From Tridacna crocea (lineage: Eukaryota > Mollusca > Bivalvia > Cardiida > Cardiidae), in NCBI GenBank assembly GCA_943736015.1, contig OX031058.1, positions 19,369,001 through 19,433,000 on the forward strand: 64,000 bases of DNA, read 5' to 3'. The notes beneath the pieces were generated by a model that had not been told where the DNA came from, did not search any database, and saw only the letters and a list, made by a program, of their open reading frames with translations. Position numbers and translations under genes: made by a program. Below, piece by piece: positions 22,615 to 31,956 of the stretch. Every line of letters starts with the position of its first letter. The first letter of the stretch is position 1.

Positions 22615-22887
22615 AAAAGGGGGCTTGATGCAGTCCGCGTAGGCTGGCTAGGTCCGACGCTTTTTGCCATTACTCAATTTTCTGCTTGTCCAATGACCAT
22701 TCTACTTTATGATTCAGTTTGGTTTTAGCTTGCTTGGTATGATGCATCATGGAGATGGCTTTTAAAAGTCCCCTTTTTACAGAGCATAGCTGAATATTAA
22801 ATGTTAGCATTGCCCCTTTCATGGATGTAAACGCCAAGTTCCTTTCTGCCTGCAAAGTGATATGAGACATGCACTTATAAACGACGC
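22615..22887 (+). repeat. Family B, palindrome partly deleted
   Basis: GGGGGCTTGATGCAGTCCGC shows the left arm deleted between GATGCA and GTCCGCG. TAGGCTGGCTAGGTCCGACG / CTTTTTGCC and TTGTCCAATGACCATTCTAC ... GATGCATCATGGAGATGG follow. Confidence 0.75.
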
Positions 22888-23115
22888 TTAACTCTTTACC
22901 AAACGACAAAATGTTAGCCTGGTCCGTATTTAAAGCATTTGCAGACGACAATTTAAAGATGTCTCGATTTATGAAATTTGTCTCTGAAATGGTAGAAAAC
23001 CTTGTGGGAAAAGGAGAAAATGCTGGTTACCAGCATTTTCTTCTTTTCTCACAAGGTTATCAAAAGCTTTTATTTCCAGGGTAGTGAAAACCAGGGCTTG
23101 TTGTTAAAGAGTTAC
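22888..23115 (-). mobile_element. Family A element, full length, mirrored palindrome change
   Basis: TTAACTCTTTACCAAACGAC to TTGTTAAAGAGTTA, 228 bp. The left palindrome arm reads AACCTTGTGG where the consensus has AACATTGTGG. The right arm carries the matching change CACAAGGTT, so 23001 still pairs with 23055. Confidence 0.9.
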
Positions 23116-23310
23116 TGCATTTTACCAAGTATGTCATCACATAATTAGACATCCATAAAATCCTTTCCATCTAACAATTGGCTGAATTCTGAGGTAGAAA
23201 GTTCCTTTGACATGCAGACAACTGACCAAAAGGTTTCAACCAAGGTTGACTGGGGTCGATACTTTTTGCAGATGTATTAAGCCCCCGTTTCATTTAGCAT
23301 GGCTCTTTTA
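23116..23310 (-). repeat. Family B, inverted
   Basis: CATCCATAAAATCCTTTCC, CTGAGGTAGAAAGTTCC and CGATACTTTTTGCAGATG / TATTAAGCCCCCG are the reverse complement of B. With 22615-22887 this makes a B-A-B inverted arrangement. Confidence 0.7.
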
Positions 23311-23369
23311 TATTTCGTAATATTAGCCTTTTGCGCGAAACTCTGATTCACAGAGAAAATTTTTACTTT

Positions 23370-23540
23370 GAACAAAACAGTCCTTTAAGAGGGCTTTTGT
23401 AGGAAAGTGAAAAAATGCTGGTTATGAGCATTTTCTCCTGTTACAGGCAGCAATGTTTCAACGTACAAGATACAGATTATACAGGAGCCTTGGTTAATTT
23501 GTCGTCTGCAAAATTCTTTCAACGAGAAAAAGTCATCCAG
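23370..23540 (+). mobile_element. Family A element, degenerate
   Basis: GGAAAGTGAAAAAATGCTGG / TTATGAGCATTTTCTCCTG and GGTTAATTTGTCGTCTGC / AAAATTC fit a decayed plus copy lacking both termini. Confidence 0.55.
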
Positions 23541-23955
23541 TACCTGGTCAGGTCCTGTTTCGATGTAAAGACCTGTTTTCCTTTTTTTTCGTCTCAATTT
23601 TGTGATCTAAAAAAATCAAAAAGGAGAAGACAGTCATTAAATGGAAAAGGATAAATAATGACCACTGCAGACGGCAAAAGCGCGCCATGACCATGACGAA
23701 TTGTCCTTGAGCCAACCTCTTTTGTGTTAGCACCGCTTCGCGTATGGAGTTGTCATTAGTCGATGTCAATGAAGCTTGCAGTATTGAACCCACTATTTAC
23801 ATTGAATTTTCTACTATTTACCATGTCATGGTGTCTGTTTCCCTGCATTTACAACCTCAAAGCAGTTTCTTACGGCGTAGCAATACAAGATGGCCCTTAA
23901 CCCGCGTTTAAGTACTTACGCCTAGGTTTACTAAGAGCGATTTACTAACCTTTTG
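23541..23955. other. No recognised feature
   Basis: Overlapping short frames (79-81 codons) on both strands without recognisable domains. Confidence 0.5.
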
Positions 23956-24020
23956 TGGACAGTGTAGATCAAGATCAGACTGCACAGAACGTGCAGTCTG
24001 ATCTTGGATCTACTCTGTCC
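23956..24020. repeat. Family F palindrome, nearly intact
   Basis: TGGACAGTGTAGATCAAGAT / CAGACTGCACAGAACGTGCA / GTCTGATCTTGGATCTACTC / TGTCC. Arms of about 30 bp pair with only a few mismatches around a short AGAAC loop. Confidence 0.92.
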
Positions 24021-24917
24021 AATTAGGATAAATTAATCCCCAAAACATAACTTCGAAATTTAACATTTGGGTTTTTACTATCGAATTGAAAACTTAATTA
24101 TACATGTATAATACATGTATTACAATTATACATTAGCGGGATAAGGTTTGATTAATCTCGAACGAAGAAGAAATTATTTGAGTGGTTAAACATGTGACAA
24201 AGAAGTAATTATTTTAGACTTGACTAAATTCAAAACAGTTGTACAAACGAAGTATCTGGGGCCCAACGATGAAGTTTGGCTTTAAGAAGGATATAAAACA
24301 TTATGAGAAAAGGACAGAACTTAATCTTTTTTTGTCCATTTTAGTTACAAATTCAAACACAATTCACACAAGTTTTCGTTAAAACTCGGGAATGTAGGGT
24401 AAAGTGTGAAAAAACACTGAATTTAGAGCATTCTAAATATGGGGTGACAACTTCATGCAATTCTACTAAACAATGGAAGCACGATTCAAACTGACAGAAA
24501 ATTATGACAGTGCGTTTCCTGAAAACAGCTTTCCCGCGGTTTACGTCATACGCCTACAAAAAGGCGTGATATCATTAAGAAATAACATCATAATTGGTTT
24601 AGTGGTAAATTCTTGGCTCTATATATTTGTATCATCAAAATATATCAATTTATGTGTTTGTACTTGGAAAAAATAAACTACAAGTAAACCACAAGAAAGA
24701 CTTAGATCTATCTGTATTTGGCCCATGCCCTGTGAAAAGGGAGTTTGATACAGAACAGAATAGAAGATGCAAAAATTACAGGAAAAATGCAAATTTAAAG
24801 CTTAACATTAAAAATGCCTGTAAAAGCTGTCCTGTTAAAAGAAAACAAAAGCTGTATGACACCAATACTTTGAATTTTGTACCACTAGGAAAGTTTTCAG
24901 GTATTCAAATTAATTTA
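24021..24917. other. Unassigned, possible decayed A copy
   Basis: An AT-rich palindromic stretch (TACATGTATAATACATGTA, 24101-24119). AAACATTATGAGAAAAGG (24297-24314) and AAAACTCGGGAATGTAGGG / TAAAG (24381-24404) hint at a ruined minus A copy. A 105-codon Cys/Lys-rich plus frame (24627-24944) is not recognised. Confidence 0.4.
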
Positions 24918-25088
24918 GGTAACAAACTAAGTTTACTTAGATGATTGACTCCATCTCTGAAGGAGTAGAAAATATCGTGAGAAAAGGAAGAAATGCTGAA
25001 TACTAGCATTTTCTCCCCCACCCACAATGCTCCCACGTGCTCTTTACGTACACCTGTTGAAAACAAAAACAAACAAACAAACAAACAG
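24918..25088 (-). mobile_element. Family A element, degenerate, ending in a CAAA microsatellite
   Basis: GAGTAGAAAATATCGTGAG, AAATGCTGAATACTAGCATT / TTCTCC, CACAATGCTCCCACG and TGTTGAAAACAAAAAC occur in minus order. An (ACAA)n run at about 25064-25088 replaces the right end. Confidence 0.6.
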
Positions 25089-25471
25089 CAATGCAAAAGT
25101 TACTGTAGCTTATAAAGCTACCTAAGCAATCGTAATAGTGTGCATTGAGGCAAGATCAGACAAAGCAGTAGAGCAGGCTGACCTGAGTAACATGTATCTA
25201 AATTAAAGTCATCGGTCATATTGTCTCAGATTCAAAGTAGCACTAGGGTCCAGTGTGGCTCTTTGGTAAAGTGTAGGACTCGTGACCCGTATTTGTGTGA
25301 CGTCATTTTCGATGCCATTTTTATATGCATTGCATACCAGTGAATGGGTCTTATGGAAAATACCGCAGGTGCATTTATTAATGTTTTTGCACCATCTGAT
25401 CGATATTTTGTGAATTATCGTTATGTGATAAAAAGAATCTGACATTCATGGGCATCTGAGATAATATTTTA
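25089..25471. other. No recognised feature
   Basis: A 78-codon minus frame (25209-25445) is not recognised. CAGGCTGACCTGAG at 25174-25187 is a lone B right arm. Confidence 0.45.
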
Positions 25472-25554
25472 TTAAACTCGTTAAGGGAACTGTTATTAAG
25501 TGAGCCTTTTTAAGCTCGCCAAAGGCTCGCTTAATAACATTTCCCTAGACTCGT
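25472..25554. repeat. Foldback repeat
   Basis: AGGGAACTGTTATTAAGTGA / GCC pairs with GGCTCGCTTAATAACATTTC / CCT. The outer AAACTCGTTAA is mirrored or repeated as GACTCGTTTAA. Its right edge is the TTAA used by the A element at 25555. Confidence 0.75.
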
Positions 25555-25783
25555 TTAACCCTTTACCAAACAATCCCTGGTTTTTACGGGTCTAGAATAG
25601 TAGACTTTTGAAAACCTTGTGGGAAAAGGAGAAAATGCTGGTAACCAGCATTTTCTCCTTTTCGTACAATGTTTTCTACCCTATCATAGACAGAAATCAT
25701 CTTTTCAGCAAGAGTTGAATTGTCGTCTGCAAATGCTTTCGATTTGGTGTAGTCCAAAAGTTTGTCGTTTGGGAAAGGGTTAA
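25555..25783 (+). mobile_element. Family A element, full length
   Basis: 229 bp from TTAACCCTTTACCAAACAAT to GGGAAAGGGTTAA. The left arm reads AACCTTGTGGG and the right TACAATGTTT, so here the arm change is not mirrored. The right half has AATTGTCGTCTGCAAATGC. Confidence 0.93.
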
Positions 25784-25895
25784 TAAAATCTTAGCCTATC
25801 TCAAAAGCCAACTCATGTCAGATCCTACATGTCTTACCAAAGAAGATAGGAAAAAAATGGCGTTGCGTTCATGAATACTTTTTATTCATACCCTA

Positions 25896-26140
25896 TGAAA
25901 AGGGTTTTAGACGCATTTGCAAAATGCAGAAACCCAAGTCAGCCTGCACAGTCCGCGTAGGTTCATACATTTTTTGCATGTCCAAGAACTATTCTAACTC
26001 AGGATTTGGTCGGCTGTGAGACAAAATGAATTTTGTGGATCCATGAGAATGTCATGATTTGCTTGGCATATTGCATCACGGTGATAAAGTAAACCCTTTG
26101 CCAGTGCATGACCCATTTTCTTTTTAAATGTGGCATAGTA
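25896..26140 (+). repeat. Family B, diverged
   Basis: ACGCATTTGCAAAATGCAG, CAAGTCAGCCTGCACAGTCC / GCGTAGGTTC, TGTCCAAGAACTATTCTAAC, GATTTGGTCGGCTGTGAGAC and GGATCCATGAGAATGTCATG. The right palindrome arm is truncated after GTAGG. Confidence 0.75.
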
Positions 26141-27000
26141 GGGAATTGGTGACATTTTCAGTCGTGTTTTAGATACAACTGATGTGTTTTTAAAATCTGT
26201 CTACATGTCTTGCACCGACCTATAAATTGCATTTTTCGGCTGTTGGATTCTTTCAATACCAACATTTGTGGGTTCGAGATCTCCTGCACCCGTATTTTAA
26301 GACGCTTAGTCTAATGATACAGTCTTTCAGAGTAACCCGTTTTCTGAATGGCCCAGCCAAACGCCGTTCAGAAACTGTGTTAATGACTATATTCAAAATA
26401 CAATACAGTTATTCAGTGCTAAAGTCACTGATGCATTGTATAATACATGACACCTTTAGAGAGTTTATGTTGCATCCAGCATAAAGACCGACATCAGCAT
26501 TAGCAATTGTTTTTTGATCTCGGTCTACACTTCCTACACTGTCCTATTTTGGAAGCCTATGAGTACAGCAATCAATCGATACTTTTTCAATTCCAAATGA
26601 GCCCATGTTAAAAATTCACCGTGAATCGTTTGTGATTGCGATCCCAGTTTCGCTTTCCCACGTTCACCTTGAAGCGATCAATCTTTAACAAAATTTAATT
26701 ACATATTTATATCCCATTTATTTCGAAAAATAAGATTGGCGCCCCTGTCTTAAATGCAAAATGAATATACTACATCTTATAATCCATATTTATTCTTTAT
26801 CTTAAATGTATCAAGTGTCATGGTAAAATTTATAGATGTATACATTGATTCTGACGGCATTTCATCTTGATAACAAGGAAAACAGAAGAGAGGTCGTGCA
26901 TACGTTTTTTGATATCAGCATCACGTATTTTTTTAAGTATTTTTTGTGGGTAAGCACAGATGAGGGAAGAAAAGCCTATGAAAAACAAAGTTTTAGCCAT
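26141..27000. other. No recognised feature
   Basis: 85-codon (26227-26484) and 63-codon frames, no recognisable homology, no repeat family. Confidence 0.5.
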
Positions 27001-27104
27001 GACTTTATAACTCGTGGTTACGATTGAAATTTCCGGCCCATATCATAACATCATGAAAAAGTTATCTTGTGGTCACTCAGCTCGTGGCCACGAGTTATAA
27101 AGTC
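27001..27104. repeat. Inverted repeat around CTCGTGGCCACGAG
   Basis: GACTTTATAACTCGTGG (27001-27017) is perfectly mirrored at 27088-27104. Within the right side CTCGTGGCCACGAG (27081-27094) is itself a 14-bp perfect palindrome. Confidence 0.88.
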
Positions 27105-27565
27105 GTGGTAATTAAGCCTATATTTCCAGACTAGCGACATCGAGGGTACTGGATATCGATATCTAGAGTTACCCTGATCCAAATGTGAACAAGAAACCTA
27201 ATTTAGCCAAAATACTGCCCAAAAGAAAATAATTCTGTCTATAAAAAATCGTAGGAATTTGAATGATATATAGACTGGGCAAGATGTCTGTGATAAAGTC
27301 TACAGTGTTTGCCTACATGTAAATCAAGTCAGTGACCTATGCAATTTTGGCTCATCTTTACTCATACCATCATAACCTTTCTCATCTTCTTGTTTTTCGT
27401 GGATGTTGAATTTCATATCTAGTCCAGTTCGATTAACCCGGCGATAAAAAAAGTTATTGAAAGTGTATCTAAAAGGAACCTCTAAAACACATCCATGCGC
27501 CAAATCATCAACGCCTGTTTGATGCTCTTTTATTTTGTTTCAATAAAATATCAACAAACATTTTT
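27105..27565. other. No recognised feature
   Basis: AT-rich with no recognised repeat family or exon. Confidence 0.5.
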
Positions 27566-28142
27566 GTGGTATTTGTCGAAGACAATACCACTATGAGTTC
27601 AATGATTGAATTTTGATAACCATGTATCTTATTTTGTGCAAAGCCGAAGGAAATAAACCCAGTTAAACTCATTTTTTCTGAGTGTTTTTCGGTGGCACTC
27701 AGATATGTAATTTTAAATGGCATATTAAAATACATAGAACGAGGCCATCGATCGTTGAGATACTTATTTTTTATTGAAAATAGCTTCTATCGCTCATAGC
27801 CTTTTATTGGCGCAATGATATAAATTTGCCTACTGACCACAGACTTTTTCGTTCCAAAACCAATTCGTTACATGGCTTGTTCGTCCTATGATTGCACGCT
27901 ACTCCATTTGATTGCTCATGAATATTTATAGATCGAAGTAATTGATTGTAATGTTGGAAATTAAATGTACAAGGCTAAAAATATATCAAAATTATAGTTT
28001 TATGGTACATGAGTACTCTCCCTTCAACCAAAAAGGTATTCATTTGCTTAGTGGGTTGACTTTTAACCCAATATTTTAACTATATGTCTCTTTTTCTTTC
28101 AAACTATTAATTCCACACAATGGTTTTCTTGACAAATACCAC
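27566..28142 (+). mobile_element. Family E element, copy 1
   Basis: The 577-bp unit starts GTGGTATTTGTCGAAGACAA and ends GACAAATACCAC, giving 12-bp inverted termini. The first 30 bp also fold on themselves. Homology among copies runs slightly past the right end (TTCAGCGTTCTCAACGC). Copies lie at 29488 (inverted) and 44435. No transposase frame. The 75-codon minus frame inside has no recognisable domain. Confidence 0.85.
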
Positions 28143-28589
28143 TTCAGCGTTCTCAACGCTTTGATTCTTTCATCTGTCATGGTGATACATAAAAGGCTAT
28201 GAGTAGTTGGCAGACCGGATCGAACCGGATCAGATTTAATAACCGGTTTACACTAGGTAGTGCCGGGTCGGACTTAATAACGGTCTTGGACCGGATCGAA
28301 TTGGATCACCCATATCAACCTGATGGGATTGGATCGAAAGGGAAAAGACTTAATAATCTGATCGCACAACTTTTCTTGAACACTGTATGGGGCAATCAAG
28401 TTTTGAATTTACTAATGCAGCTTTTTCCACATTCGCTGGTCAGTAAATATTTTCGGCACTTTTGCTTTGTCCCCTCGCATTGCTCCTGGTTGTGGACATG
28501 ACTTTGGGACGATTGGTATGATACAGCAACGCTGAGGGAAAATACGGCTTTCGTGGACATGCTTTGATCCTTTTCTAAGCAATTCCCCC
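28143..28589. other. GGATCGAA-rich stretch
   Basis: CCGGATCGAACCGGATCAGA (28215-28234), GGACCGGATCGAATTGGATC (28288-28307) and GGATTGGATCGAAAGG (28325-28340), with TTTAATAA / CTTAATAA between them, form a loose repeat. The 100-codon frame 28199-28501 crosses it and is unconvincing. Confidence 0.5.
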
Positions 28590-28764
28590 CCTTTTTTTAA
28601 GAAAAAAAGAAGAAAACATCGCATGACAAAAAAGAAAAAATGCTGGTAACCAGCATTTTCTCCTCCCAAAATGTTTACTACCTTCCAAGAACAAATTTCA
28701 ATTTTGAGTGGTGTTAATTTTGTCGCCTGCAAATGCTTTCAAGGAAAATTTTGTTGAGCGAATT
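28590..28764 (+). mobile_element. Family A element, termini decayed
   Basis: AAAACATCGCATGAC, AAAAATGCTGGTAACCAGC / ATTTTCTCC, TTTACTACCTTCCAAGAAC and AATTTTGTCGCCTGCAAATG in plus order. The left terminal repeat is replaced by a C/T tract. Confidence 0.75.
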
Positions 28765-28965
28765 AATTTTTTCTCACACACACACACACTCACTTTTCGG
28801 ACACAGTAAGCTGCAGATCAGTTTCAGAAAAAACAAGGCTGATTCCAGGTTCAAATTCAAAACACAGTGATCAGAAGTTCTGCTGTTTATCGACTTAACT
28901 ATCGAAGGTATAGGCTTTTTTCATATCTATCCCTGAAAGCGCCCTATACAACTGTAGTAGCATTT

Positions 28966-29033
28966 GTGGACAGTGTACATTAAGATCAGACTGCACAGAA
29001 CGTGCAATCTGATCTAAAATCTACACTGCCCGC
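28966..29033. repeat. Family F palindrome (first of a pair)
   Basis: GTGGACAGTGTACATTAAGA / TCAGACTGCACAGAACGTGC / AATCTGATCTAAAATCTACA / CTGCCCGC: nearly complete 68-bp hairpin. Confidence 0.9.
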
Positions 29034-29141
29034 TTACGTGAGGCAAAGGACAAAGTTAGCTCTGATATTACACTTTCATGACAATTGCTACAAAATGTGT
29101 GTTAGGTTTATATGGGCGGTTGAAAGGTTAAAGTAGCATAT

Positions 29142-29209
29142 GCGGACAGTGTAGATTAAGATCAGACTGCACAGAATGTGCAGTCTGATCTTTAATCTAC
29201 GCTGTCCGC
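29142..29209. repeat. Family F palindrome (second of a pair)
   Basis: GCGGACAGTGTAGATTAAGA / TCAGACTGCACAGAATGTGC / AGTCTGATCTTTAATCTACG / CTGTCCGC. The 108-bp spacer from the first copy (GAGGCAAAGGACAAAGTTAG ... AAAGTAGCATATGC) resembles 30405-30503, so F sits in a larger repeat unit. Confidence 0.92.
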
Positions 29210-29487
29210 TTAGCTGAGACACAGGATAGTAAAGATAACTGTCCGCAAAGGCGATGTTACTCTTTGACTGGTCGCCTCTGGGTACAGAGACAATCCGGAC
29301 AAAATCAGTTGAAAGTTCTGCACAGATTTTGTGCGCAAGTTTGAACTCCTGTAATTTCGCAAATAGAGCACAAAACTAGGATTTAAACATACCTGTGGTT
29401 TGTGTATTCAATATTACTTCGTTTGAAATACAAATACTTTCAATTTAAACGCTGAACGTGAGAAATCAAAGCGTTGAGAACGCTGAA

Positions 29488-30061
29488 GTGGTATTTGTTA
29501 AGAAAACTCATTGTGTGGAATTAATACTTTGAAAGAAAAAGAGTCATATTGTTCAAATATTGGCTTAAAAGTCAACCCACCAAGCAAATTAATACCTTAT
29601 CGGTTGAAGGGAGAGTATTCATGTACCTTAAAACGATAATTCAGAAATATCTTTAGCCTTTTACATTTAATTTCCAACATACAATCAATTACTTCGGTCT
29701 ATAAATATTCATGAGCAATCAAATGGAGTAGCGCGCAATCATAGGACGAACAAGCCATAGAACGAATTGGTTCTGGAACGAAATAGCCCAGGGTCAGTTG
29801 GCAAATTTATATCATTGCACGAAATGAGCGAGAGAAAATATTTTTAATGAAAAATGAATATCTCAACGATCGATGGCTTCGCCCCATGTATTCTAATATG
29901 CCATTTCAAATTACATATCTGAGTGCCACCAAAAAACTCATTTGCCTGAGAAAAAATGAGTTTAAGTGGGTTTATTTCCTTCGGCTCTGCACAAAATAGG
30001 ATACATGGTGATCAAAATTCAATCTTGAATTCATAGTGGAATTGTCTTCGACAAATACCAC
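29488..30061 (-). mobile_element. Family E element, copy 2 (inverted)
   Basis: The 574-bp unit from GTGGTATTTGTTAAGAAAAC to GTCTTCGACAAATACCAC is the reverse complement of 27566-28142 along its full length. The two copies face each other across 1.35 kb. Confidence 0.85.
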
Positions 30062-30634
30062 GAAAACGTGTATTTCATCGGGTACTCGAGTTGTTTACGT
30101 TCCCGAAAACATACAAAATGGCCGCCACGTACTACAGATTTCGTCAGTGATTTTTCGGAGATAAACATGTTATAAACGACTTCTACAAGCTCTTTAAGTA
30201 ATGAATGGTTTAACAGTTTATTTTTTGTCATATCTATTACTATAAGTTAATTGCATTTTGCTGCAATACGGATAAAACTGACGAAACAGAAAGTAAGTAT
30301 AGCGCTCTATATTTGCTACCGGAAAATTTACGATGGACTTGAGACGGTACGGTGTACATTACATGTCCAAATATGAAAAAGATCACCGGAGCGTCTCATT
30401 ATTGAGACTAAGACACAGGATAAAATTAGCCTTGGTACAGAACGTTCAGGGTTATATTGTTGTAAATGTGCGGTGGGTTTATTTGGGAGCTTCAAGGGTT
30501 AAATATCTTTATTATGCAACTTAGCTTGGAGCTTATTATGTCTAGCACCTGTACTTAAAATAGTCTTCAAGTATTATGAATAGTTTATGACAATTTCATA
30601 TATTGCCGAATCATAATATCTGCTTTGTATTTCG
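30062..30634. other. Unassigned, with an F-flank repeat
   Basis: 30405-30503 (GAGACTAAGACACAGGATAA ... GGAGCTTCAAGGGTTAA) matches the spacer between the paired F palindromes. CAAAATGGCCGCCACG at 30115-30130 resembles a YY1-type motif with a start codon, but the frame closes after ten codons. Confidence 0.45.
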
Positions 30635-30742
30635 TTAACTCTGCACCCAACATTCATGCCCGTGTTAAAACGACCCTGAAAAATGAAACGATTTAAAAAG
30701 ATTGTGGGAAAAGGATGAAATAAGAGTTATGCATTTGAAATA
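30635..30742 (+). mobile_element. Family A left half
   Basis: GTTAACTCTGCACCCAAC, ACGACCCTGAAAAATGAAAC and AAGATTGTGGGAAAAGGATG in plus order. It stops inside the palindrome's first arm. Confidence 0.6.
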
Positions 30743-30790
30743 ATGTGACACTGTACGGTATACAGTCTGATCTGGATTTTCACTGTCCTA
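30743..30790. repeat. Family F half
   Basis: ATACAGTCTGATCTGGATTT / TCACTGTCC is a right F arm. GTGACACTGTACGG may be the remains of the left. Confidence 0.5.
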
Positions 30791-30827
30791 CATAGTACCA
30801 TAGTCAACCTCATGCACAGACATTATA

Positions 30828-31047
30828 GCTTTTAACAAAGAATACCTTGTTTTACCTTCACTGTTAAAGAGGAGCCTTTTCAGATGTGGGACAAGGCGAC
30901 AATGTGGCTAGAAAGTAGTATAAGGCCCCTTTTTCCAAAATTTTTACTCTTTAAACGTAAATTATATCATTTGAGCCTTATTTCATCGCCTATACGTGGA
31001 AATACTTTCAATTTTGTTTAAAGAAATGTCGGCTGGTAAAGCGTTAA
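30828..31047 (+). mobile_element. Family A element, degenerate
   Basis: GAGGAGCCTTTTCAGATGTG, a ruined palindrome, TACTTTCAATTTTG and the end CGGCTGGTAAAGCGTTAAC fit a plus copy of about normal length. Confidence 0.5.
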
Positions 31048-31164
31048 CAAGATGCTATAATGCTATATTCATTCACAAAGAGAAGTGTTTTTATGACATA
31101 CTTACTACATCAAAGAAGATGCGCAATTGTATATTATTACGAAATAATTGATGGATTCATGGCT

Positions 31165-31240
31165 CCATAAAATGAATCCTTTTCCAGACAACAAAGTTAG
31201 GGATATCTCCAAATCAAAACCATTTACTGACAACAAAACA
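31165..31240 (-). mobile_element. Family A left end fragment
   Basis: CCTTTTCCAGACAACAAAGT, TCCAAATCAAAACCATTTAC / TGACAACAAAA. It breaks at the start of the C palindrome. Confidence 0.5.
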
Positions 31241-31244
31241 TAGC

Positions 31245-31375
31245 CTGCAGCGCGCAAAAAGGGACATTCGGACATTGGCGTAAAATGTCGTCTCAGATCA
31301 GTCTGCACAGTCCACGCAGACTAATCTGAAACGACACTTTCCATTTTTATGATATTTTCTGTTTTACGCAAGTCT
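31245..31375. repeat. Family C palindrome
   Basis: GCAGCGCGCAAAAAGGGAC, GTAAAATGTCGTCTCAGATC / AGTCTGCACAGTCCACGCAG / ACTAATCTGAAACGACACTT: long hairpin with a CAGTCC loop, flanked by TTTTATGATATTTTCTG. Confidence 0.85.
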
Positions 31376-31497
31376 ACTGCTGCATTCATTCATATCTTTA
31401 TTTCCTCCAGCAAGTGAAGATTTACAAGTATACAACGGCTACACTACAACATATACACATCAAAGTCGAGAAATCAGACAAAAAAAAAAACAGAAGA

Positions 31498-31500
<3 letters not shown>

Positions 31501-31551
<51 letters not shown>
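31501..31551. repeat. (GA)n microsatellite
   Basis: Uninterrupted AG repeat of about 50 bp, preceded by an A-rich run. Confidence 0.97.
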
Positions 31552-31553
<2 letters not shown>

Positions 31554-31727
31554 TTACACGGACGGATCATGGAAAAAAATGTATCGATAAGGATAAAATT
31601 GAACATGGAAGTAATAAGATGGAAATAAATGAAGGTATTATTATAATCACTACTTAAATGATGCTATTTTTCGTCATTGCCAATATAAGCCAATATTATT
31701 ATACCAAAAAACAGTAACTGCTATTTA

Positions 31728-31956
31728 TTAACCCATTGTCACACAATACCTACTTTTGACGCCCCTGAGAAAGAAGCCTTTAGAAAACATTGTGGGAAAA
31801 GGAGAAAATGCTGGTAACCAGCATTTTCTCCTTTTCCCACAATGTTTTCTACCCTTCACAAAACAAAATTCAAATTTTCAGTGGCTTTTATTTTGTCGTC
31901 TGCAAATGCTTTCAATTTGGACTAGTCTAAAATGTTGTCGTTTGGTAATGGGTTAA
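31728..31956 (+). mobile_element. Family A element, best-preserved copy
   Basis: 229 bp, TTAACCCATTGTCACACAAT to TTTGGTAATGGGTTAA. The centre is a perfect 71-bp palindrome (31781-31851; 35-bp arms around A31816). The segment GACGCCCCTGAGAAAGAAGC precedes it and TTTGTCGTCTGCAAATGC with TTTGGACTAGTCTAAAATG follows. It is a good reference for the family. It encodes no protein of note and relies on another element for movement. Confidence 0.96.

Noticed and set aside
24627-24944. 105-codon Lys/Cys-containing frame
   Set aside because: CPVKRE occurs twice (as CPVKRK), which is curious, but no family, start context or splice evidence supports a gene.
30114-30145. YY1-like AAAATGGCCGCC start site
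   Set aside because: The open frame closes after ten codons and no donor is visible, so I do not call a promoter.
31781-31851. Rho-independent terminator or CRISPR-like palindromes
   Set aside because: The hairpins are parts of dispersed eukaryotic mobile elements. There is no regular repeat-spacer array and no sign of a bacterial genome.
31781-31851. miRNA precursor
   Set aside because: Hairpin length fits, but near-perfect pairing over 35 bp in dozens of dispersed copies is expected of a MITE. Only small-RNA data could show processing.
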